Positions 8,507 through 19,300 of a stretch of 64,000 nucleotides of DNA are shown here, one piece after another. Both the position numbers and the translations under genes were made by a program. Below the pieces are notes generated by a model. The model searched no databases, was not told the DNA's origin, and saw nothing but the letters and a program-made list of their open reading frames with translations. The DNA is from Antedon mediterranea (Eukaryota > Echinodermata > Crinoidea > Comatulida > Antedonidae): assembly GCF_964355755.1 (NCBI RefSeq), contig NC_092680.1, forward strand, positions 17,893,001 to 17,957,000, given 5' to 3'. Numbering within the stretch: position 1 is the stretch's first letter; every line of letters begins with the position of its first letter.

Positions 8507-11178
8507 CCAATGCTACTGCATGCATCTATACACATCAAAATGACCGGAATTGTACTGGAAAGTTTTTAGCTACATTTGAAAATAAGTCCCAGAGGATGGG
8601 TGTATTGTAATGTTATCAAAATTATGGCAATTGTTTGTAATGGGAAAGTTTTAAAACTACATTTGAAATGTTTGCTAATACTATCACATGCTATTAAAGA
8701 TATACTTATTTTCCCCCTGACAAAAGTAATTTTGACAAATATTTTTGTTGAATATGCAATTTTAATGTCACACATAATAGTTTCACCAAAAATTGGATTG
8801 AAAAAAAATGATATAGTGCATACCCAAAAAAACTGTAATTCAAAGCAAAAAATAGGCTGGAAGTCAATAGTGGGGTTCACATGGAACTATGTCTAGAAGA
8901 AGTGGATTTAACAATTTTCTACTAACTGGACTAACCTTGACAAATCCCGTTCTTTGGTACAATTATGTCTAGTTAATTAAATTTCATAAAATCCTGGTAT
9001 TGGAGATTTTAAATGCTATTTTATGTAAAAAAAATCATCTATTTCTTTTATTTATCCCGTATGTTGTTTACTTTTAACTTCTGATTACAAACAATTGGTC
9101 ATTTTACTTTCTGTGTTAAATTTTGTATTCTATTTTTCAGTATAGTAAATATTTTAGGCCTACCATCTTCTAATATCTATTAGACCTCTGTCCTCGTCAG
9201 ACATAGTTCATTTAATTTTTAGGACATTTTATGGGGTACACAATGAAGAATGACCATATTCTTTGCAATTCAAATGTTAAATATGAAAATGAAATGGGTT
9301 AAAAAATTCTTCAATTTCATTGGTGCAAATGAGGCTAAAGGCCACCCGCTGGGTTGTTAATTGGATTTATTACCCTCATAAAATAACTGGCTATCCTTGG
9401 ATTTACTTCTAAATCCAAGCAGCAATAATTGTCCTGAAAAAAAACATCATCCGGACATAATTGAGCGTTCACATCCAAATTATGGCGAGATCATGTAGAT
9501 AATCTACTTAAATTAACTAGCCTTTATTTTGTCTTTAAAGTGATATTTACTCTATATTTTAGATTAGCTCTTTGATTAAACACCTCTTCCAATGCAGTGA
9601 AGATCTTAAGTGTCGCCTTGTCTTACTAATCTTCCTTAACTTCTCTTTGAACGATCGTAATCAATATTTGTTGAGGTATAATATTTCCCTCTAATATGGT
9701 AATGCCTGTTTTATTGAGTCAAATGCTTTCTGATAATCTCTAAATCAAAGATTTGGTGATATTCATTTCCTTTTTATTTTAGTTGATTGACAAACTGTAT
9801 AAGATGGTCCTACTGTATAAAGCCTTATATATTGGTTTATTTACTTCTAGTCGGTCTCTGATTTTGTTTTTTGATTACTTTTGTAAATTATTTGTGTACA
9901 TGTGATAATGTTCGTTTGGTCGGTAATGGTTGATGTCAGTTTTGTCATGTTTTTGTGGATTAAAGTATAATTATCATTGCTTCTCTTAATTTCTTCTGGT
10001 TTCAAAGATTTTGTTGTATAGTGTTATGAGCTGGATGTGGTATTGCCTCATCAAGCCAAGATGGTAATTTTGACTGCTCACTGGTTTGTTTTCCTTTTAT
10101 ATTCCACTACAGTATGTTCTTGAAAAGAAATCAGCTTTGTAATTAATTTGTCTTTGATCCTTTTCAGATTTCTAATATTTTAAACATGTTTTTCTTTTCT
10201 TCGCTTTTTCCTCACTGTTTCAAACATTTTATTTTTTCAGCATACTTCAAGCAATTAATTGATAATTAGGTCATATGTTTTATGAGTATCAAATCGCATT
10301 GGTTAATTCTTCTTTTCTTTCTTTAAGATCCTGATTTTCTTTCTTTTTTTTAAATGTTATTTAACTTTTAAGTTTATCTAATTTTTTGTTGATATTAAGT
10401 GTTGCTCTTACGGTGTAGGCCTACCATGCGATGGAATTATATATTGAAATTAAATTAAACATTAAGTTTTAAGAAAATTGTAAAAGGCTAAATAGGATAT
10501 TGAATGTAGTTCTGGTCCATTAAATCTATATTTTAGGTATATTATTATAAGTATGACACACGCACGCTTAACAGTATATCCTGGTCATACCTCAAACTGG
10601 CATTTCCAGTAAAAATATGATAACATCTTCTATTAGAGCTAATATAAATGTTTACATTTTGAACATTTTGACACCAAGTTGAACTTTTTATGACATTTGG
10701 TTACAGAGATACAGACATATTTAAACATTAAAGGTCAAAGGTCAGTAAATGACATTTCCTGTGGATTTGGAAGAACATGTTTAATTAGAGTATATATAAA
10801 TATGTATGCTCTTAACAATTTGAAACAAATTTCAAGAAATTTTGACCAGTAGTTATTGAGATATAGTAAGCCAATGTCAAAGGTCAAAACATTGAGAAAT
10901 TACATTTCCGGTCGTTTTTTTGAAAAAAGTTCTATTAGAGCGAATATAAATATGTACCCTCTGATCTATTTGACACCAATATCATTTCAATTGTCAAACC
11001 CGTTGCGGAGATATGGCTGTTTAAGATAGAAATATAAAAATTGAGGTCAGAGGTCACAGAGGTCAAATCAGATTTCCAGTAACTTTGTTTTGGTATCTCC
11101 ATATCATGTTCTATCAACATGCCAAAGGGCACACTTGTATCCACTATGGTAACATCATTTCCCCTTAGGGACTGGACT

Positions 11179-12383
11179 AGTAGTACGAAATCTTATCTAA
11201 TATCAGTCATCGCCAATGAATGAATCTGAGGCATAGAATTTAGAAACCAGACTTTTCACCCTCCCCTTCCTCCCACCCTTATACAGGGACGGATCCAGCA
11301 TTATAGATTAGCGGGAGGGGCTAAATATTTTATAAATGATAAAAACATTGGGTTGCTTGTTTAGCCCAGCCTAAATCTGCGCCTGTTATACAATATACTT
11401 GTTCTCAAAATAATGATTAAAAACCTTCGATCAAGTGAATGCCATTTAACGAGTTATCGCTGTCTAGTGTAACTTTTAGCTGCAACTCAAATTAACGGTT
11501 ATGATTGACAGCAATTAACACACACATTATTACATTTGGATTTTGATAGTTTGGCATTGTATTTTCGTTGTTGTAACATTTTTTTGTCGACTACCCACTG
11601 AATCAAACAATTATATGGTATTTTAAGTGCGGACCATCAGTAAATTACATTTTATTATTAAGTTTAATTTCAGTTAATCAGCGTTATGCAGAAAAAATCA
11701 GGCCCTACACGCGTCTCTGTGGTGCCCAAAACTAATGGTATAAAATTAACTGTATATGTAGCATATTTGAGTGATTTTATTGAACCAGCATTCTGGGATA
11801 GCTTTTAATGGATAGTTCCTTCTTTAAACAATACAACAGGTATTATATGAAATATACAAAGGGATTTAATGTGATAAGGAAGTATTCATTGAAGTAATAG
11901 CTATTATTACTATAGTGTACTGTACATAATGATATTAAATATCTTTAGAATTCTCAACCTTTTTCTAAATAGTTCTAGAGATGTGTTTTTGTTCTGACAC
12001 ATAATCGACTATTTATTAAACCAACAATGACTCCACCAATTATCAGAAAAAAATTCTTTCAATAAATAATGTATTAAATAAGAAAAATTTCATTTTAACA
12101 TTTTGTTTAGCAATATAGTTTTGTATTGTAATTTTTGCTACACAATTTTTTTTTTGCATTGCATAAAATGTATGGTTTTCATATGAATAAAGGCATAAAA
12201 TGAAAAATACAATAATTCTATACAGGATAGTAATGGGTAGTTATTGCTATCATGAACAATTGTTAAAATGTCTGTTCTCAAAATGTAATTATCAATAAAG
12301 AAATTTGTTTAATACAGTATTTTGAATATCATAGCATGTCAGAAGTTTCTTTTTTCATTTATTGTGTCTTTGGAATATCTCTC
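11179..12383. other. Intron of the leftward gene; no gene seen
   Basis: AT-rich DNA. No exon, RNA gene or clear terminal inverted repeat was recognised. A GGGACGGATCCAGCATTATA segment near 11286 resembles the border of a common degenerate hAT-type repeat but cannot be delimited. Confidence 0.35.
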
Positions 12384-12536
12384 TAAAGCTACTGTAGGTC
12401 CACTACCAAAATAGTTTGACAAAAAAATGTGATATGCCCATATATAAACATGATGATGTGATATCACTACCATATTTGGGCATATCACTACCATATTTGG
12501 GCACATCACACTAGTTTGATAGTGTAGACAGAGCTA
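12384..12536. mobile_element. Family 1 MITE copy (left end decayed)
   Basis: The right end CTAGTTTGATAGTGTAGACAGAGC and the core GTGATATGCCCATATATAAA are present. Two tandem CATATCACTACCATATTTGGG units lie between them. The left end is recognisable only as TAAAGCTACTGTAGGTCC. Confidence 0.7.
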
Positions 12537-12894
12537 TGATCAATCATATTAAACTAAGGAGTGGCTAATTGTGTATTTAATATTTGTAGGTCTAATAGAT
12601 AATATTGATAATTATGTCATTCAATCTTGACCTTAATAGTGAAATGTAAATAAATATCTCAGTAGGTCACAGTTTATTGTCAATATAAATCAGGATATAA
12701 CATAAAAACCTTATAATACATGATCTTTAAAGCTACTGTAAATGGTATAAATTAATGAATCAAAATCAACAAAATGTCATTTCTAAACTGTTGAAAATCA
12801 AATATACGTTTATTCATTACATAATCACATCAACGAAAAAATACTATTTCTAGTTTTAAAAATAGATAATGAGATGGGGTCCAGGAACCCAGGA

Positions 12895-13265
12895 AGCATT
12901 GCAAACATACCAAGTAACAGACGAGCATAGATATGATATTTTTAAATTGGTGTACATTTGGGTAAAAATTGTTCCCCGCGCCCCCTCCCATTTTTTTTTT
13001 ATAGTAGTTACAGATGATCATAGGTATGATATTTTTTATTAGTGTATAGAGTACATACATTTGGGTATAAATTCTTCCCCACCCGTTCCCATATTTTTCT
13101 TTTAGTTAAAAACGATTAAAGGTATGATAATTTTAATAAGTGTATACATTTGTGTAATTTCCTCCTCAGCCCCCCACCCTCTCCCGTTTTTGTTTTCTTC
13201 TAGTTACAGCATACTGTAGTAGGCATGATATTTCTAATTAGTTTAGATACATTTGGGTGTATAAT
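12895..13265. repeat. Degenerate tandem repeat, about 4 units of 93-101 bases
   Basis: Each unit has a TATGATATTTTT-like start (about 12930, 13024, 13122, 13223), then GTGTACATTTGGGT, a C-rich tract (CCCCCTCCC type), a T run and a TAGTTAC-like segment. Units have diverged considerably. Open frames here are artefacts of the repeat. Confidence 0.6.
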
Positions 13266-14640
13266 ATCTTGCTCTACCTTCGAATTAAACAAACCAATAT
13301 TGAACATTATGCAATAAGTGTTAATCAAAAACAATTGATTTTTATTAAGTTGTATGTGAAGGTTAAAGTCCAGGCTGTCATGGAACAATTAAGGTATAGG
13401 AAATGATAAAGATTTTGAATCCTTCTAAATTATCTAAATGTCAAGGATATTTTATTAAATCCTGTTTTCATATTTAAGTAGTTTTTCAAAATCCACAGTT
13501 GCTAAAACTATGAAATCTTAAATAGTATTATCTCAATCATTATGGTACACCCATTAAATTCTTTCATAATGGCATTTATTTAAAAAAAAATCTTCACAAT
13601 AAAACTGAATTTAGATTGATTTTTACATAAGATTGTATAAAAATATAAATCTAAAACACATAAAAACCCATGACGAAAAAAAGGAAAGCAGGTCTGTCAT
13701 ACATTTAAATATCATAGAAGTGAGAAGCAAAAAATTAACTATTAAATCATTTTTATATAGACCTGATTTTTGATAAATTTGTACTTTTAAAAAAACGTTT
13801 CAAAAGAATGGTTACCATTAATACCCAAAATGCAATGTGCTCAGGTATAGTCAAACATTCAAGGTGGTATAATAGTTGATGGTTCAACAGGGCTCAATCA
13901 ATATCAACAAATAACCAATTATTTTGTATTTCAGCTAAAAGTTTAAAACCGCACTAACCAGTTTAAATGGCGTTTCTAACCAGCCATTTGAATTTGTCTG
14001 GTTTCAAGAAATTTAATTGGGAGAAATATTTATTAAACACATGGAATTCATTACCTTATCAGATTGTTTCAAGCTCAACACATAACACTTTCAAACAAAC
14101 ATATGACTCTCACATAAAATAGAGAGAGGAGGCAGCCTATAATATATGAGTAAAATATACTCATTGTCTCCTTATTTCACTAAAGGTAAGCATCACTTAA
14201 AGTAAGCATCACCTGGTTATTTAATCAGTGCTTTTTCGTAACAGAATGCCCTCTAAATGACAAGATATTTTATTTTTATTCTTCATAATTCTGTATTCAT
14301 GCATGGTTTGAACAGATGGTAAAAGCAATAACTGAACCATTAACTTTTGATATTTACTTAAGTACAATACATGATATCAATTAACAATTATCAATAAAGT
14401 ACATGAATCTCCAAACTTGTTATAATCCTTTCTAAAATCTGTGTTGTGCTCTACTGTCCATACACTATACTTACAACACCGGGCCTAGCCTGCGGTCTAG
14501 TATTAGTGAAAGGGTGAAAAAACTCAAAATAGGTCGGTTGGTTACCCCTACCTAGAGTTAGACTGTAGTACCTACATCCAGGCTGAATAGATATTATTAT
14601 TATATCAATAAAAGGTTTTAGAATGTTTCGTGTAGTAGAC
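13266..14640. other. First-intron sequence of the leftward gene; nothing clear
   Basis: AT-rich sequence directly downstream of the start exon at 14645-14675. No further exon with matching phase was recognised. A coding exon shorter than about 60 bases could be missed here. Confidence 0.35.
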
Positions 14641-14644
14641 TTAC

Positions 14645-14675
14645 CTTCTTCGTTATAAAAATTAAAACTATCCAT
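14645..14675 (-). CDS. Start exon of the leftward gene (MDSFNFYNEE)
   Basis: On the minus strand, ATG at 14675 sits in a good context (GAACAATGG) and reads MDSFNFYNEE plus one base, then a strong donor GAAG/GTAAGTC. The leftover G pairs in phase with TT at the start of the 5904-6325 exon, giving EEVEDTGAYFSDS, a continuous acidic/serine-rich stretch. An upstream ATG at 14703 is out of frame and stops after 11 codons. If no exon is missing between them, the intron is 8.3 kb. The gene family is not recognised. Its position opposite CCT3 and a CRE/ETS-containing upstream region support it as a true gene start. Confidence 0.5.
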
Positions 14676-14798
14676 TGTTCGTAGTGACAAAACTATTTCT
14701 CATCTAATAGAATTATCACGTTTCCAAAGGTATTAATCAGCGCGGTTTGTTTACATTTTTCACTCTGGTGGTGGTAAGGTAAGTACCGCCTCTTAAAA

Positions 14799-14817
14799 TG
14801 ACGTCACTTCAGGAAGT
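14799..14817 (-). promoter_or_regulatory. CRE plus ETS-type site upstream of the leftward gene
   Basis: A perfect palindromic CRE (TGACGTCA, 14799-14806) is followed three bases later by CAGGAAGT (14810-14817), an ETS core within the palindrome ACTTCAGGAAGT. They lie 124-142 bases upstream of the leftward start codon, where housekeeping promoters often carry such sites. No TATA box was seen nearby. Confidence 0.45.
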
Positions 14818-14819
14818 AA

Positions 14820-16283
14820 ACTTTTTCATAGAGAGGGCGGCAGTCTATTTTAATTAACTTATTTTAAATTATAAACGTAGGCGGCACATTGACAAAACAA
14901 AACACAGTGTCTCTCACTCTCACGGATCAGCGCGAAAACTTATTTATTATAAAATAATTGAAAATAATGATGTTACTGCATAGACAGAACGAGAAAGTTA
15001 GGAGGATATTTTGAAAAATAGACTACTATCTGCTGGTCCCCGGAAATTGCACTTTAAATATAAAATGAAATGATATATAGTCTTCATGCCAATACGAGCC
15101 AACAAAATAAAAAATTATAAAACAGCTCGAGCCACAACCTTTGCTAATTTGTACAATTCATAAAACAGGATAGTCCAACTTCGACGTCGGTAGGGCATTG
15201 ACAAACATCTTTACAAATTTTCTATATTTTTGTTCGGGTGTTCTTAAAAACAGAAAAAAAGATATTATATGAAAGCAACCAAGTTGAAGACAAATTCTGC
15301 TAGAAACATGTAACAAGTTAATCTGAGTGAAATAGAGAAAAGAAGAACGGGTATAAAGGTAGGCCTACGGTGGCCAGGCAATTAAGAATGATTCGCAAAG
15401 CACGGTTCTGCAAAGGTTGGTTCGAGCAAGTCGGAGTCAACTAGCATCTATTCTTAACTACAATTGTACGTCATTGCGTTATATATTGTATAACTATTTA
15501 TTAAAAATCCTAATTCAATTTTAATAAATACTTTTATTTTGCAATTATAATATTATTCACTTCCATAGAAAAATAACGAACAAAAGTAATTATTTCACTT
15601 TAAAAAGACACCAGGCCTATAATAATGAAATTGTTAATTTAACCAAAAGTTCATCTGCTTTCTTTCTTTTTTTTTCAGGTAAATAATTTGGTGGTTTTTT
15701 CGATCCAGTTTTTGGTCAAAGTGAATAATTATGTTGCAATAATATTGCATAAAAAGGTACAATCTTTAGGTCCTTGTGTTTAAGGTATAATGTAGTAGTA
15801 TTTTTTATTTATTTCATTTTCTAGTATGGAAGGGGATTAAAAAGGTAATAAATCTAAATGTTTTAAGTACACTACATCCGATTCGTTAGTAAAATTTACT
15901 CTGTATTATAAAGATAAAAAATAATCCAGTAAAGATAAGTCAAAAGTATAAAAGGGTGAACTTAGAACAAAATACTTAGATATTTTACAGTAGGCCTAAC
16001 ATTACAGTCGTTGATTTATTTGGCTCACCGTTGGCTACTCTAAAAAAAAATTCAGCGATTAAATAATCATTAAAATGTGTCAAGAAATTTGAGCATGGAG
16101 TGTAAAACTCATGATTTGAGGGAATCATTAGGACCTACAAAACGTAGTCGTTGGCTCTGGTCGTCATCATATTGAGACATGTGCAAAGCAAAATGCTGTG
16201 AAGACGTCTGGACAACACCAATAGAAACAGCGTGTTTAGCCGATGAAATTGTGTGTATAACTTGATTAAAAACATTCATCAAA
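14820..16283. other. Intergenic region between divergent genes, including the CCT3 5' leader
   Basis: This 1.46 kb stretch separates the leftward gene from CCT3 and must hold the CCT3 promoter and 5' UTR. A fragment of a dispersed repeat with TTTTTGGTCAAAGTGAATAATTAT lies at about 15700-15735; the same phrase recurs near 60500. The 150 bases before the CCT3 start are GC-richer and contain CACCAATAG, a possible CCAAT box on the sense strand (16219-16227). No TATA box is evident, as expected for a housekeeping gene. The transcription start cannot be fixed from sequence. Confidence 0.4.
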
Positions 16284-16317
16284 ATGATGCGAGGCGGTGC
16301 CCCAATTGTTGTATTAA
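16284..16317 (+). CDS. CCT3: CCT3 coding exon 1
   Basis: Encodes [11 protein letters not shown] plus one base. ATG at 16284 is chosen because it gives the expected short N-terminus and has A at -3. The next codon is also ATG, so initiation one codon later is possible. The donor is TTAA/GTATGT. Confidence 0.93.
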
Positions 16318-19300
16318 GTATGTATTTGACTATATATGTATATCATTTATAAATCACATATAATATAGTCGATTTGTAATTTTACTTTCTATATTTTTCA
16401 GATCAAAACACGAAGCGTGAAAGTGGCCGAAAGGTTCAGCTTGGAAATGTCGGTGCGGCGAAGGTGTGTATCATGCTGCCTTTTTTCTGTTGCTAAGTCG
16501 ATGATGATAGGCCTAGGACGATTTGTTCTGGAAGATTCCATTTTAATTATTTTAAAAATTTACACTTCTAGGCATAGGCCTAGTTGAATTTAATCGACGC
16601 ATAATGATAATTAATTACTGTTTAATAATTTATAGTTGCATTATGATTTTATTTACAAAATGTTCATCCCGATTTTCATGAATGAGAACGATTTATTGAA
16701 ATACCGACGACGTGAATCCAACAAAAAAAAGTCAGTTCGTCCCATATTTAACCCCAGGTTTGATTTATTATCTTTTTTAAGAAACTGATTTTATTTAGTT
16801 ATAAATATCCCGGAGGCCATTAATTATGCCCCTATAATAGGGCCTTTTAGTTTATAATTAGGCCTAAATAAAACAATCATTAATAACATTTTTGTTTGTA
16901 AAGTTACTTTCTGTCTGTAGATTTTTTAGGCTACGAAACTGCCATGACAAGAAGCCTGTTTTCCGTACTATTCTGTACATTTTCAAATTGTGATCAACAT
17001 TACATTATTGTTAATGATTCGGTGGGTTTGTAGGGTGTGTCAGACAAATAACCTTTTAACTGCATTTCAAATGCATTTTACTATACTAAATATATATATT
17101 TATTTATTTGTGTTATCTTATTTTCCCTCTATTCTTTAAAATACATTTAAATCATATTTTTTAATTAAATTAAATGATTAATTTGTAGTTTAGGTTAATA
17201 TAAATTTCTTTTTAATTGCAGGCCATTGCTGATGTCATTCGAACATGTCTTGGACCAAGGTCCATGATGAAGGTCAGAAGATTTTTTTTTCATTTCATTT
17301 ACGGGTATATTTTCGTAGAACTGGTAGCACAAGTGTGCGAAAATACGGGAAATTAGGCCAAATAAAAAAATATACTTGTTAAGCGTCACACCCTCATAAA
17401 TTTTCAGGGGCGGGGGGACGGTTTTTTTTTTTTTTTTTAAATTTTTATGGAGGTATATTTTTGCGCGGTGGACGTTTTGGCCCACTTTTTTTTAGGACGA
17501 AACGTCAAACTTTTAAAATGCGAAACAGAACAAAATTGACTATGTATGAAATATTATTGCCTATGACAAAATTGAGTTTTGTATTGTTTATATCCAGACG
17601 TAATTAAAACATTGAATTTAAATGCCACCAAGCGAAATTATAGGCCCTAGGCTAACTAATCCGTCCAAGCTGCTACCCCCGCCTCACTCACTCGACTCAT
17701 CTATCCAGGAAATTCCCTATCGCGAGAAGCATGATTTGGTCTCAATAATACTAAATAGTAGTAGTGGGCTGATTTATAGTTTGAAAACAGCTTACAGCAT
17801 TTCTTAAGTGAATTTTTATTCAACGTATTCATTCTTCTTTGATGAATCCTTTGCCAATTGCTGTGTAAATCAGTATTTAAAGTTGTGATGCAAAAAGTGT
17901 ATGTAATTATTCCACAGGTAAACCAGGAATGGAAACCCATCGCCCAACAGGACCTCGTGGTGTGCCGATCTCGAGCGCGAGATCATCGTAAACAAAATTG
18001 GTAGAGTCCATTATGTATGGGGTGTTTCCTATTTACGAACCTATATAAAAACGCGCTTCGACCACATTGTAGGCAAAATATTTATTTCGTTAATTCCCTA
18101 AATTGATAATCGCGTATTCTGTAATCACGTGACTGATGATGTAATCCTCAGCGACGTACTAAATGCACATGATTTAATGTGTTGGGGAAAAAGCCTGCTG
18201 TTTACCACATTACATGATTCACGGTGCTATTCGCGTTTCCTTGACGTAAATCGGCGGCGTGTAAATGAAACAATTGTTTTCACCAAATTGCCGTTGTCGA
18301 CATAGAGCGATCGGCGGCTAGCGTTGGCTAAGATAAAAAAGTACGTATTTTTCAAAAAATTACACTAGCCTAACAAACATTTGCTAGTTTTGAAATTTTT
18401 AACTAGCAATTATGAAGAATCTACTAGCAAAATGCTAGTTTGCTAGCGTGAATTTCGAGCCCTACTCTGGAGCTGGGCCGGGCCGCTGAACTTTCCGTTG
18501 TATATGGGTAAAAAAAAAAAAAAAAAAAAAAGAGAGGCGGCTGGATAATCAGGAGCGGGCGCTGACGCTTAACAAGTATGTTTTTTTATTTGGCCTTACT
18601 AGTTTAAGTCCCTGGCTCGTCCCATGTCACTATTTATCGCAGAATTTTAGTAGGTATTTTAGCTATACTGGATGCTAAACTCATCGCTAGAGGGGTCCTA
18701 CATTAGAATCAATGAAAACTAGTTGCCAGAGCTATCGCAAACTCTGCTCGCGAACGGTTCCCCTCTATGTCATGGCCTTTTTCCTGTTGTCTTACAAGTT
18801 CGAGTCCAAAGTTTATTTTCCCCACTGTTTGGTCTCTTTCCCCCCCCCCCCCCCATTTAGTTTCTTAAAAGAAGATTGCTATTTGCAAAAACATGTGTTG
18901 ATTTATTTAAACAAATATATTGCAGTACAATGGTTACAGCATTTATAAAATTATTCAAGGTTGTATGACCACAAGCTGTGACTAGTTTAGTATACCATTT
19001 CTTTTATTTAGTCTATGCTTATGACGAGTCATGCGCGCTAATCATACAGTATTTTTAGCGTGTTTTCAGACCACTCGACTCTCCCGATAATTCTGGGAGT
19101 TTTCAGTATTTTGAGTTGTCTTCTGCCATCTTTTTTTTCCTTTTAACTATTTTTGATATGCAAAAATTTGTATTTATTTTATTTGTTAACAAAAGATTTA
19201 AATTTCTAATCGAGAATCACAATGTTGACGTCACAATACCATGTGACATCCCTTGTTACTCGTCAATGGCTTAAGCGTTATTGAACGCTTCGGTCGTTCC

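Larger units (their letters stand above)
7572..11178. mobile_element. 3.6 kb element with long inverted repeats rich in AGGTCA half-sites
   Basis: The left end AGTCCAGTCCCTAAGGGG (7572) returns inverted at 11161-11178. The arms remain similar for roughly 600 bases each (about 7572-8170 and 10570-11178), including the shared stretches CAAAGTTACTGGAAATCTGA and TTTGACCTCTGTGACCTCTG. Both arms contain many TGACCT/AGGTCA half-sites. The 2.4 kb middle is very AT-rich, shows no transposase frame and holds a nested hairpin plus a family 1 MITE. The flanks AGTA/GTAG leave the target duplication uncertain. It lies wholly inside the large intron of the leftward gene. Confidence 0.7.

Noticed and set aside
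8566-8896. Overlapping open frames of about 105 codons on both strands
   Set aside because: AT-rich repeat-B sequence inside the long-inverted-repeat element; the peptides have no domain character.
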